The notes beneath the pieces are model-generated. The model had not been told where the DNA came from and did not search any database. It saw nothing but the letters and a program-made list of their open reading frames with translations. Source: Halocatena marina (GTDB lineage Archaea; Halobacteriota; Halobacteria; Halobacteriales; Haloarculaceae). From it: a stretch of 64,000 nt of DNA. Position numbers and translations under genes: made by a program. The stretch covers positions 372,001 to 436,000 of the forward strand of contig NZ_CP109785.1 of assembly GCF_025913575.1 (NCBI RefSeq), read 5' to 3'. Shown here piece after piece: positions 27,139 to 36,516 of this stretch. Within the stretch, counting starts at the first letter, position 1. Each line of letters starts with the position of its first letter.

Positions 27139-27936
27139 TCACTTCAACTTTCCGTTCAACTCGGCTGCGTATCCGAGCTGACTATCGTATCCGTACGGCG
27201 ACATGAGAACTGGATAGAACGGCTCCTCAGCGATCAGTTCCCTGTCGTCGATGGTGGCGTACGGCGATCCTTCATCGACTCGTTCGAAATTCTCAACATG
27301 AACTGCATACGAGTCCGCAGGCTGTTTTGGAATAAGCTTTTGTAGCTGATAGACTGGAATTGCCCGATCCTCTGTTTCGACAGAGCCAGAGCCAGAGCCG
27401 GGAAGCGCCCCGGCAGCGGTAAGGAATTCTCTAACGAGTTGCACGGCATTCTCCGCGGCTTGATCGGAGCCCTGCAGGCCACATTCGACCTCCACGACAT
27501 CGACGTATCCGACCAGCGTGTTTTTGACGAAATCTGCCGTTTCGACGAGCACATCGATCGAAAGGTGGGGACAGATTGTCTCTGCAAGCGGGCCTGCTTC
27601 GTCGACGATCGCAAATGGACGACTATACGACTGTGTTGAGTGCATTGAGAGGGTCGTGCATCCCCGAAGCTCATCTAGAAGCTTGTATGCCAAGCGGGTT
27701 TCATATGCCTCAGCATCGGGATTGCCGGGAAACACTCGATTCATATCGGTCTCTACGTAGCGCACATTACGATCGAGTGCGCGTTCATTCGCAATGATGA
27801 ACTTAACCGGCCGTTCGACGGCTGGTTCCTCCGCAAGCAATGTCTCGATCGCATGCGCGCCACACGGTTCGTCGCCGTGAATCGACCCAACAACCGCGAG
27901 GTCTGGTTCGCCCTCGCCCAACTGTTCAACGCGCAT
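27139..27936 (-). CDS. Succinylglutamate desuccinylase/aspartoacylase family protein
   Basis: The 265-aa protein has the zinc-carboxypeptidase-like fold of AstE/AspA enzymes, which hydrolyse N-acyl amino acids. The first metal motif is VVGSIHGDEPCGAHA (His and Glu ligands), followed by NERALDRNVRYVETDMNRVFPG and then the third ligand region LSMHSTQSYSRPFA. A late Glu in VVEVECGLQG is the probable catalytic base. The exact substrate is unknown. ATG 27936 (MRVEQLGEGEPDLAVVG) is preferred to a TTG ten codons upstream. Confidence 0.85.
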   Translation of the reverse strand: MRVEQLGEGEPDLAVVGSIHGDEPCGAHAIETLLAEEPAVERPVKFIIANERALDRNVRYVETDMNRVFPGNPDAEAYETRLAYKLLDELRGCTTLSMHSTQSYSRPFAIVDEAGPLAETICPHLSIDVLVETADFVKNTLVGYVDVVEVECGLQGSDQAAENAVQLVREFLTAAGALPGSGSGSVETEDRAIPVYQLQKLIPKQPADSYAVHVENFERVDEGSPYATIDDRELIAEEPFYPVLMSPYGYDSQLGYAAELNGKLK

Positions 27937-28226
27937 GTTTAGGTGTACCACGGATTCCCTAATCAATCATGCGATTTGTTGTCGTCGAACTCATATTCTG
28001 TTAATTCGTTTCTGTCGGGCACTTTCCTACTAATCTTCCACATTATTTGTCATATATACGATTAAGATATGAAAGATTACTATTGCGGTTCTCATTCGAA
28101 GCAGGTGAGTCATCGGTTTAGCTTGTTCGATTTAGAGATATGGTTGTGTTGGTAGAAAGTTCTCTTTGCACTTGCCGAACGAGTATCGTCCGAGGGGTTA
28201 CGTGAACATAGTTTGTAGTAGATGGC

Positions 28227-28706
28227 ATGAACGATCACACGCGAGACGATTCCGTGGCTCCGTCTGCTTCTAATCCGACTGGATGGCTTCCCGAGAGCGA
28301 CCGTTGGGAGCACGGGACACTACGTCGGGCGACGATCCACGGTGTTCGACTCTACAACGCCGGGGCGTTTCACGAGTCTCACGACTGTTTTGAAGCGGAG
28401 TGGTACAACTACGGGAACGGAACCACTGAGAGTGCGTTTCTCCACGGAATGGTGCAGGTAGCAGCAGGCGCGTACAAGCACTTCGATTTCGAGGACGATG
28501 CTGGTATGCGGTCACTCTTCGAGACTGCCTTACAGTATCTCCACGGTGTTCCGAACGACTACTATGGTGTTGATCTCCTTGATTTGCGAACGAAACTCAC
28601 CAACGCGCTTGTCGATCCAACTGTACTTCACGGCTGGACAATCACACTCGATGGTGAGTGTCCCAGTGCGAGCGAACGAGACCACGAGTACGCTGATGGA
28701 CTCTAG
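28227..28706 (+). CDS. DUF309 family protein
   Basis: A 159-aa helical protein carrying the DUF309 signature [19 protein letters not shown] (about residues 45-63), followed by [15 protein letters not shown]. The family is widespread in archaea and bacteria, contains conserved His and Glu residues on a small helical bundle, and has no firmly assigned activity. The first 25 residues are a hydrophilic extension. It is monocistronic and lies upstream of tRNA-Leu. Confidence 0.88.
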   Translation: MNDHTRDDSVAPSASNPTGWLPESDRWEHGTLRRATIHGVRLYNAGAFHESHDCFEAEWYNYGNGTTESAFLHGMVQVAAGAYKHFDFEDDAGMRSLFETALQYLHGVPNDYYGVDLLDLRTKLTNALVDPTVLHGWTITLDGECPSASERDHEYADGL

Positions 28707-28850
28707 TGGCGTTCACGCACTCGGTAGCTCTCCGCACGCGTGATGGTTAACTACTCTTGGTATCATACGACATTCTGGACGGTCGCAGTTTGCTCGTTGG
28801 CGACGCGCTTCGCAACGTTTTAGCATTCGGAGAGACGACTGAAAGTGCGT

Positions 28851-28934
28851 GCGAGGGTAGCCAAGCCTGGAAACGGCGGCGGACTCAAGATCCGCTCCTG
28901 TAGAGGTCCACGGGTTCAAATCCTGTCCCTCGCA
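28851..28934 (+). tRNA. tRNA-Leu (anticodon CAA)
   Basis: An 84-nt class II tRNA. The acceptor stem is GCGAGGG/CCCTCGC with discriminator A, the anticodon stem GCGGA/TCCGC encloses loop CTCAAGA giving anticodon CAA, a long variable arm follows, and the T loop is TTCAAAT. CCA is not encoded. No intron is visible. Confidence 0.95.
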
Positions 28935-29074
28935 CTCACACGAGTGCAGCAAGATGGAGCAAACATCTTGCCCTCGCAACTTCTTCACTACAACGCTCTG
29001 ATCGATAGATATCTCTCGACCGTTCCGGTACGGGAGTGAGCCTACTCTCACCTCAATCGCAGCGACGGAGCGTT

Positions 29075-29344
29075 CTATGCATCGATCGGAGTGACATCGA
29101 CGACTGCACCGACGATTTCCCACCCGTCTTCGGTTTCTTTTCCGGCGACGACCGTCTCGTCGTCTTCTCCCTCTGTGATGATGCGGTACGTTTCGTTGTC
29201 AGCGACGGAGACTCCTTCTCCTTGAAACGCTTCTTGAAAGAACTCGGTGCTCTGCATCCGGAGGTCGACGGTCGTTCCATCGGTGAACGTGATGCGGAGT
29301 GGATCGGGCGTGATGTTGTGGATGCGCTTTGCGAGCGTGTTCAT
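29075..29344 (-). CDS. Haloarchaeal hypothetical protein
   Basis: An 89-aa soluble acidic protein. The sequence alternates short strands (ITPDPLRITFTDGTTVDLRM, then YRIITEGEDDETVVAGKE and WEIVGAVVDVTPIDA), consistent with a small beta-barrel or SH3-like fold. The LRITFTDGTTVDLRM segment recalls small haloarchaeal proteins with an RNA-binding-like barrel, but no family is firmly recognised. ATG 29344 (MNTLAKRI) is chosen; the 15 residues upstream look non-coding. It is divergent from the inositol phosphatase gene, 98 bp away. Confidence 0.75.
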   Translation of the reverse strand: MNTLAKRIHNITPDPLRITFTDGTTVDLRMQSTEFFQEAFQGEGVSVADNETYRIITEGEDDETVVAGKETEDGWEIVGAVVDVTPIDA

Positions 29345-29442
29345 ACTGATTGCTCGGCAGCAGTACGCATTAGCTGTTCCATCTATCATATCTAATCCAT
29401 ACGACCGACGGATCTTTGCCCGACGGACTGGGACCGATTCAC

Positions 29443-30249
29443 ATGGTTGACGCTGAGAGCAGAGTCATGGTCGCAGACCGAGCGGCACACGCGGGGGCTG
29501 AGGTAGCGATGCAGTCGTTTCGCACTGCTATCGCTGTCGACACAAAAGCCAGTAAAACCGATGTCGTCACGCAAGCCGACCGCGATACCCAAGCACGTGT
29601 CAGAGCAATCATTGAGGAGACGTTTCCGGACGAAGCCATCGTTGGAGAGGAAGCTGAAGCACGCAAAACGGTACCAGATACGGGCGTCGCGTGGATCGTC
29701 GATCCGATCGATGGTACGAGTAACTACGTTCGAGGTGTGCGGATGTGGACCACGAGTGTTGCGTGCCTCGTCGACGGTGAGTGTGTAGCGGCTGTGAATG
29801 TGTTTCCTGCCCTCGGTGATACTTACATCGCCGGACCGGACGGTCTCACGCGAAACGGCGATCAGGTTGAGGTGAGTTCCGAATCGGATCCAGAAGCGGG
29901 TGTGGTTTCACCGACTCTCTGGTGGGATTTTGATCATCGAGATGAGTTTTCCGCCGCCGTCACGGCTGTCGTCGAGCGGTTCGGTGATCTTCGTCGGAGC
30001 GGATGCACACAGGGTACTCTTTCACACGTTGCCAGCGGAGGATTGGATGCCGCCATCTCGAACGTCGATCACTCTCCGTGGGACACAGTTGCGGGTGCGT
30101 TCATGATCGAACAAGCTGGTGGGACTGTCACCGATCTCACCGGTGACCGTTGGCGCTACGACGCTACCGGACTGGTCGCCTCGAACGGTCACATCCACGA
30201 GGAGGTACTCGCTGCAGTACGATCAATCGAGGATCGGACCCGGACGTAG
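29443..30249 (+). CDS. Inositol monophosphatase family protein
   Basis: The 268-aa protein is a Mg2+-dependent sugar or inositol phosphatase; archaeal members often also act as fructose-1,6-bisphosphatase. The metal sites are visible as VGEEAEARKT, then WIVDPIDGTSNYVRG (the DPIDGT motif, near residues 84-98) and the C-terminal WDTVAGAFMIEQAGG motif. Length is normal. ATG 29443 is preferred to ATG 29416, which adds nine non-conserved residues. Given pgk, TrmB and TbsP-like regulators in the window, a gluconeogenic role is plausible but not shown. Confidence 0.9.
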   Translation: MVDAESRVMVADRAAHAGAEVAMQSFRTAIAVDTKASKTDVVTQADRDTQARVRAIIEETFPDEAIVGEEAEARKTVPDTGVAWIVDPIDGTSNYVRGVRMWTTSVACLVDGECVAAVNVFPALGDTYIAGPDGLTRNGDQVEVSSESDPEAGVVSPTLWWDFDHRDEFSAAVTAVVERFGDLRRSGCTQGTLSHVASGGLDAAISNVDHSPWDTVAGAFMIEQAGGTVTDLTGDRWRYDATGLVASNGHIHEEVLAAVRSIEDRTRT

Positions 30250-30298
30250 CGCCGTGTATCGGAAGCATAAACACAACGCGACTCTGAACCTGCGGTAG

Positions 30299-31471
<1,173 letters not shown>

Positions 31472-31509
31472 TCATTTGCTCTTGCGTTCGAAGACAAGGA
31501 GATTATCTA

Positions 31510-32028
31510 CTATCTATCCGTCACGAAGGATTTCCGAAACGCAATTTCTTCTGTGAGGAGATCCGGACGATCGCTGTAGTACTCGACCTGTGGCGTATTC
31601 GTAATTCGCGAAACTATCTCTTCAACTGCTACCTCCTGATATCCATGTGTTCTGAAATAATCGCCAGCTTTAGTACTGAAGAGATAGAGATTGGTCGCCC
31701 TCTGTGATCGTGCTTCCTGTTCGATGCGTTCGACGAGCGTCTCGCCGAGTCCGTTCGCTCGGTGTTCGGGTTCGACGTAGAGAGAGCCAAGCAGCGCTCC
31801 CGGCAAATCCAGTTCGAGACGGACAACTCCAGCGATCGTACCACCACGTTCTGCAAGCCAAAACCGAGAACGCGCAGGATCGATATCTTCGTACAGCATC
31901 CCACCAGCCGCCAGCTGATCGCGTATCTGTCTCGTTTCGTCATCCGCGCGACGAATATCATCCCCTCGAATGTCGGTCATCGGATCTGCGAGCCCTACGT
32001 CTACTGTGTATGTGCGTTCTGCTCTCAC
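31510..32028 (-). CDS. GNAT acetyltransferase coupled to the YcaO gene
   Basis: The 172-aa protein has a compact GNAT fold with the acetyl-CoA loop LYVEPEHRANGLGETLVERI near residues 82-101 and a terminal YFRTHGYQEV helix. The ATG overlaps the stop of the YcaO gene by 4 bp (ATGA), so translation of the two is coupled. Acetyltransferases accompany YcaO enzymes in several thiazole/oxazole-modified peptide pathways, so modification of the same substrate is a reasonable inference. The residues before MTDIRGDDIRRADD could be non-native, with Met17 as alternative start, but that would break the overlap. Confidence 0.85.
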   Translation of the reverse strand: MRAERTYTVDVGLADPMTDIRGDDIRRADDETRQIRDQLAAGGMLYEDIDPARSRFWLAERGGTIAGVVRLELDLPGALLGSLYVEPEHRANGLGETLVERIEQEARSQRATNLYLFSTKAGDYFRTHGYQEVAVEEIVSRITNTPQVEYYSDRPDLLTEEIAFRKSFVTDR

Positions 32029-33770
32029 GGATACGGGTGATGTTCCCGTCGCAACCGTGGTTCGAATCCCAGTTCGATCGGAACTGTCTCTGCGCGCTCG
32101 CCAAAGTACGGATCGTCGACGAACAGCGGCTGAGCGCGAGGGATGAGAGCACGAACAGCTTCGAAACCAAGCGTGTCCACATCCGGTGGCGTCAGTCGTG
32201 CGGCGTAGGCATCGAGTCCCGCGTCGGTGATTCGTCGAACCAGGGCATCGAGCGCGTCCGACTTCGTTGGAACGCTTCCGGAGACACTTGAGGCCGAAAC
32301 AGTCGTCTCGGGAGCGATGAACTCCTCGACAGACGAAGGGCGTGAAGCGAAATGCCCAATTCGCCCACCAGCAGTGCTGGCGTTTTCCCGTCCCATCGTT
32401 CGAAGCTCGGTCCAGTTCTGAAGTGCTTCACAGCAGGCCGACCGTGCCGCAGCGAACACATCGAGATCGGCAGCCAGTCCCATTGCGAACGCTGGCCAGT
32501 CGCCACTCCCGTTTGTTCGATGGACGGCGACACCAACAACGGGCACGTCGATATCTTGTGTCAACAGTGATGCGGTCACGGAGAGACCTTCTGCCCCAGC
32601 TCTGGCGACGAGCGTTTCGTACTCCTCGTCGTCTATCGAGAGGCCCAGCGGATCGTAGGTCGAATACCACGCTAACAGCGCGGCGTCGCGTTCGATGATT
32701 TCCGATAATCCTGCACGAAGCGCCATCGATCCTGAACTACCCAATCCTAAACCAGTCGTGATGGTCGGTCCAGCTCCGTGGTACGGAAAGAGAACGCGAT
32801 CTGCAGGAAGGAACACTGGATTGCCTGTCGACAGATTTTCACCGGGTATCCACTCGATTGGATCGTCGTCAGCGGTCCCCGCTGGACGAACGAATGCCGA
32901 CGGCGAAATCGCGTTCGAGAGATCGGTCGTTCGAGCAACGCGAACGTCGTCGGATCGGTACACCCCCGCGCTATATCGCTCCAGTCCCTCGCCAAGCGCC
33001 TTCATGAACGCTTTGTCCCAGTCGAGTGCGACACCGGCAGCCTGCCGACTCGCCGTCACGTCGCTGAAGTCAGACGTATCACCGAGCTGTGCGAGATAAT
33101 ACGGAACTGGGAACGATTCGACTTCACCAACTTCCTGAACTAATCCGACCCGATCGTCTAGTCCCCGCTCTGCACGTTCGAGTGCCTCATCGAGCGTCCG
33201 TTCCTCGTACTCCCGTCGAAGCCGCCAGTCCCGCTCTCTGCTACATTCGCAGTTCGGAACTGGAAGAACGCGACGAATTGCGTGAGGAATCTCGATGACG
33301 CCACCGAGCACTGGCGATCCCGAACCAGACAAGAGCCGAGCACTTTCTCGTCCGGCCAGCGCTCCCGCAAAGCGAGCCGTCGTGACGTCCTCGGTGTCCT
33401 CCTCGGAACGGCTGTGTGCTGAAGTAGAACTGAATTCGGAGTCAGCGGTACTGCGATTGGACACAACACGAGTTCGAAGACAGTCGAAACAGCCGGTTTC
33501 TGGACCATATCCCGAAACCGAGGCTTCGACAGTCGGGATACTGTGGCCACCAACGCCCCCGAGTTCGACGGCGATCCACCGCGTCTTTTGCTTTCTTGCT
33601 CTCTCGTTTACAGTCGAGAACAAGTCCGAGCCAACGCTTCCAACGACAATAGCGAGATCTCCGAAGTGTTGGGGGGGTGTGGAATGAACCGCTACCTCGT
33701 GATCGGTGTCCGAGAGCGCTGCCTCAATGGCATCGACGGACGGTCCTGAACCAACGACGATGACTGACAT
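32025..33770 (-). CDS. YcaO-domain protein with E1-like N-terminal domain
   Basis: The 581-aa protein joins an E1/ThiF-like N-terminal part (residues 1-180, starting VIVVGSGP) to a C-terminal YcaO ATP-dependent cyclodehydratase. Two Cys pairs (C94/C97 in GCFDCLR and C174/C176 in NCECSR) could form one zinc tetrathiolate. YcaO nucleotide residues are visible in GEGLERYSAG (E261, E264), in LSEIIERDAALLAWYS near 365 and in CCEALQNWTEL. The end reads HHPYP, close to the PxPxP tail of azoline-forming YcaOs. YcaO enzymes phosphorylate a peptide amide to make azolines or thioamides. No precursor peptide was identified nearby. Confidence 0.88.
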   Translation of the reverse strand: MSVIVVGSGPSVDAIEAALSDTDHEVAVHSTPPQHFGDLAIVVGSVGSDLFSTVNERARKQKTRWIAVELGGVGGHSIPTVEASVSGYGPETGCFDCLRTRVVSNRSTADSEFSSTSAHSRSEEDTEDVTTARFAGALAGRESARLLSGSGSPVLGGVIEIPHAIRRVLPVPNCECSRERDWRLRREYEERTLDEALERAERGLDDRVGLVQEVGEVESFPVPYYLAQLGDTSDFSDVTASRQAAGVALDWDKAFMKALGEGLERYSAGVYRSDDVRVARTTDLSNAISPSAFVRPAGTADDDPIEWIPGENLSTGNPVFLPADRVLFPYHGAGPTITTGLGLGSSGSMALRAGLSEIIERDAALLAWYSTYDPLGLSIDDEEYETLVARAGAEGLSVTASLLTQDIDVPVVGVAVHRTNGSGDWPAFAMGLAADLDVFAAARSACCEALQNWTELRTMGRENASTAGGRIGHFASRPSSVEEFIAPETTVSASSVSGSVPTKSDALDALVRRITDAGLDAYAARLTPPDVDTLGFEAVRALIPRAQPLFVDDPYFGERAETVPIELGFEPRLRREHHPYP

Positions 33771-33875
33771 GGCTCATCGAACGTGTCGACACGAATAAGA
33801 AACACGGATTTGTCGCTGCTTGAACGTAGTAAAACAAGCGAAGCTAGACCGAATCGCGTCGATGATCTCCTTGTT

Positions 33876-34688
33876 TCAGGAGGCGAGCAGGCTCTGTGCG
33901 GCGTTTGCCAGATCGTCAGAGCCGGTGCCCTGAAGACGCTCGTCACCGAGCACGAGGCGCAGGCGTGGTCGACCAACATCGATCGGAACTTTCTCCGTGT
34001 CTACGAGACCCATCTCTTCGAGACGGGTTTTCGTACGGGAGAATGTTGCTTTGCTGGCGATGCCGACATCCTCGCCCCACTTGCTGATATCGTACAGCAG
34101 CTCCTCGTTCTTCGCTGCAACGAGCAGACTGATGGTGACTTCGTCGAGACCATCGCCGTTGCCGCGCGCAGTTTCGAGAGACGTAAGAACGCCATCGAAG
34201 TCGTCTGCGACATCGGTTCCGATCTCGTCGGACAGCGTCGTACGGACGCGCGAAATCGGTGGCGTCCGGAGCTTGAACGACTCAGAGACCTCCCACTCGT
34301 TCTCGTACTGATCGCGTGCAGCCGCCACGAACTCTGAATCGTCAGTGACGAGTCCAGCGACCTTCCCGCCCGCGGAGACGACAGCCGTAACAGCCTCATC
34401 GGAGACGATGAGTGTGTTCGTCGGGCCGTCGAACGTCCGCAGCGCAAGACGGTCCTCATCGATGAGGTCCGCAGCCGTGCTGCCGACGATGAAATCGTCG
34501 AGCACGTCCTTCAGGACGCGCTCACCAGCGAGCAAGCGCACCGAAACATCATCGGTTGCTTCTATTGCCGGGATTGTCACTTCAAGAATTTCGCGTGACG
34601 GGTTGACCAAGTACAGTTCTCCAGTAGCCTCTCCAAGGACTGAATTCAGGAGACCTTCGACACCTGATTCTAGTATGTTCGAACGCAT
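33876..34688 (-). CDS. TbsP-like (DUF5821) transcriptional regulator
   Basis: The 270-aa protein begins MRSNILESGVEGLLNSVL and ends with a winged-helix-like segment (ISKWGEDVGIASKATFSRTKTRLEEMGLVDTEK, spread over residues 200-233). It resembles the haloarchaeal TbsP family, known as a regulator acting alongside TrmB on central sugar metabolism genes; I recall the family by sequence pattern, not by search. The N-terminal half is a ligand- or partner-binding alpha/beta domain. A TATA-like run (TATAAATATT) sits just upstream of the ATG on the minus strand. It lies between the YcaO and CHAT genes in the same orientation. Confidence 0.65.
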   Translation of the reverse strand: MRSNILESGVEGLLNSVLGEATGELYLVNPSREILEVTIPAIEATDDVSVRLLAGERVLKDVLDDFIVGSTAADLIDEDRLALRTFDGPTNTLIVSDEAVTAVVSAGGKVAGLVTDDSEFVAAARDQYENEWEVSESFKLRTPPISRVRTTLSDEIGTDVADDFDGVLTSLETARGNGDGLDEVTISLLVAAKNEELLYDISKWGEDVGIASKATFSRTKTRLEEMGLVDTEKVPIDVGRPRLRLVLGDERLQGTGSDDLANAAQSLLAS

Positions 34689-34765
34689 CGGTAATGAATA
34701 TTTATACCCTCATCCTATTTAATATCTGCGTTATCCAAAAACCGAATAGAACAGATATCCTGAAA

Positions 34766-36418
34766 CTACTCGTACTCGGTTGACAAAAACTCTGCTGCAA
34801 GCTCATCTGACCAGCAAAGATCTTCGTCGAAGATGACCGGACAGGAGAGTCCATCGAGGACTCGAGGGACGTCTGCCCGGTCGAGTTCCGTTGTCGCAGA
34901 GGTACCACTGAGTCGAGTCCACAGTTCGAACGGGGCACAGTAGCTACCGCCTGGATATCGGTCCGGATCAACGGTGTAACTGAGTCTGTACGTCGTGCCG
35001 TTCTTGTTCAGTCGGGCAATGGCAGCCTTGTCATCGGTGAGCGTGTATGTTCCATCGCCGACGACAGTGTAATCCGTACTCATCATAATCTGCCGTCGAG
35101 CGAGCTGCATCGCACGTTCGATACCGAACCCGTTGATGAACAGCCGAGCAAACGTCGTCCCGACGTTGCTTGCCGGCTTGTTGAACACCTCTCGGAGTGT
35201 GACGGCACCAGCGACGCTACCACGCTCGATGAGTGCCTGACCTTGGTAGTACGAACCACACGCGTTGAGGAAAAACGTCCGCGCACCGACCGAAGAAAGG
35301 CTCTCGATGTCGAGTTCTCCGTCGGGACACTGTAAGCCACCTGTCTCACAGTGGCCAATGTAGTGGACGAAATCCTGACGCGATTCGAAGACTTGTGCGA
35401 GTTCGTCTACAGACAGCGACCGATGCATTGTGGTCGTTCGATCAGACTCGTTGTAGAACCGAGCAACCTTTTCGAGTTCGTCGTTCATCCCATCGTCGTT
35501 GAGAACAACGGTGATATCGAGAGGCGCCTCCGGAGCGGGCGTTGCGAGACGGTTCCGGAACGCTGCAACCGATGGGACGTACGCACCTGTTGGGGTACCG
35601 TTAGCGAGCCACGCGTGGAGGTCTCCCGGCTGAAGATCGGGGGCGACCATCTCGATGTTTGCAACTGATCCGCGATAGAAGTCATCGAGCGCTTCCGAGA
35701 GTAGTTCCTTCTCATCGATCGGTCGTGCACTCGGTGGGTAGATCAGACTGAGATCATCAAGCAAGTACGGAAGACTGGGGATCATATCGGAGGACGGTGA
35801 AACGTACGTCGAGAGATGCCACGTTGGCAGCTCCGACATGATCGACGCCTGTTTGACACCCATATACGCTGCGAGCCGCTCGCCTGGTGTCGCTGCCCGT
35901 ATTGATTCTGGATTGAGACCGATCTTATCGAGTATGATGCGCTGATACGGTGGTTCCTCGTCAGGGACGTCTCGAACGAGACAATCGAGGAAAAACACTC
36001 GGCGAAGGAGAGCGGCTGCTTCAAATTGGATTTCTGAGAGAGAACCGAATGATTTATGTACTCCCGGCGCACTCAACCGTGCCGTACCGCTTCCAATCCG
36101 AACAGACGCACCAAGGTAGTACGCGAGCGGCGCGATGACGAACAATTCGTCGTAGTTCGCTGGAACGTCGATGATGATATCCGTTTGGGGAACCATCTCG
36201 CGCACTCGCGGCGGGATATACGTCTCGTCTCCGATCTCGACCAATGGTGGATGTGTTCGGTAATCTGGGTGTGATCGCTCGGGGCCGGTCGTCGACATCC
36301 CCGCGGACAAAACCGAGATGGCTGTCGCAACGCCTTCGGGGGTCTCAGAGACCGTAAACGTCGCTGGTCCCAGCGGCTGATCAACGGTCTGCCCATCACC
36401 CACGACGCCCCGGCTCAT
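34766..36418 (-). CDS. CHAT-domain (caspase-like) protein
   Basis: A 550-aa protein whose C-terminal half is a CHAT peptidase. The catalytic His is in FVHYIGHCETGG (His356) and the catalytic Cys in TFFLNACGSYYQ (Cys387), followed by the substrate-pocket block GSVAGAVTLREVFN. The N-terminal 290 residues lack TPR repeats or another recognised sensor; they form alpha/beta segments with VAPLAYYLGASVRIG-like strands. CHAT proteases act in programmed-death or defence pathways in bacteria (for example gasdermin-activating and CRISPR-linked enzymes). Targets here are unknown. A palindrome covers the start codon. Confidence 0.85.
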   Translation of the reverse strand: MSRGVVGDGQTVDQPLGPATFTVSETPEGVATAISVLSAGMSTTGPERSHPDYRTHPPLVEIGDETYIPPRVREMVPQTDIIIDVPANYDELFVIAPLAYYLGASVRIGSGTARLSAPGVHKSFGSLSEIQFEAAALLRRVFFLDCLVRDVPDEEPPYQRIILDKIGLNPESIRAATPGERLAAYMGVKQASIMSELPTWHLSTYVSPSSDMIPSLPYLLDDLSLIYPPSARPIDEKELLSEALDDFYRGSVANIEMVAPDLQPGDLHAWLANGTPTGAYVPSVAAFRNRLATPAPEAPLDITVVLNDDGMNDELEKVARFYNESDRTTTMHRSLSVDELAQVFESRQDFVHYIGHCETGGLQCPDGELDIESLSSVGARTFFLNACGSYYQGQALIERGSVAGAVTLREVFNKPASNVGTTFARLFINGFGIERAMQLARRQIMMSTDYTVVGDGTYTLTDDKAAIARLNKNGTTYRLSYTVDPDRYPGGSYCAPFELWTRLSGTSATTELDRADVPRVLDGLSCPVIFDEDLCWSDELAAEFLSTEYE

Positions 36419-36433
36419 ACCAGTAACTGGTAT
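36417..36433. promoter_or_regulatory. Inverted repeat ATACCAGT-N-ACTGGTAT at the CHAT gene start
   Basis: Two perfect 8-bp arms are separated by one base. The repeat overlaps the ATG of the CHAT gene (36416-36418) and lies downstream of a TATA-like CCTATTTG (36445-36452, minus strand), so it covers the expected transcription start of a leaderless mRNA. This is the classical place for a repressor; a hairpin hiding the start codon is an alternative. Confidence 0.5.
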
Positions 36434-36486
36434 TGTTAGAGCAACAAATAGGTATCGACTCCGGAAGTCTGGCCACAGACGAGTAG

Positions 36487-36493
36487 ATTATAG
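36487..36493 (+). promoter_or_regulatory. TATA box of glyA
   Basis: ATTATAG is centred 27 bp before ATG 36517, supporting that start instead of the GTG at 36493, which lies inside the box. Confidence 0.45.
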
Positions 36494-36516
36494 TGCAAGC
36501 GCACTGGAGAAATGAC

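Noticed and set aside
32050..32075. GGTTCGAATCCC, resembling a tRNA T arm
   Set aside because: No acceptor or anticodon stem can be built around it, and it lies inside the conserved 3' end of the YcaO coding sequence.
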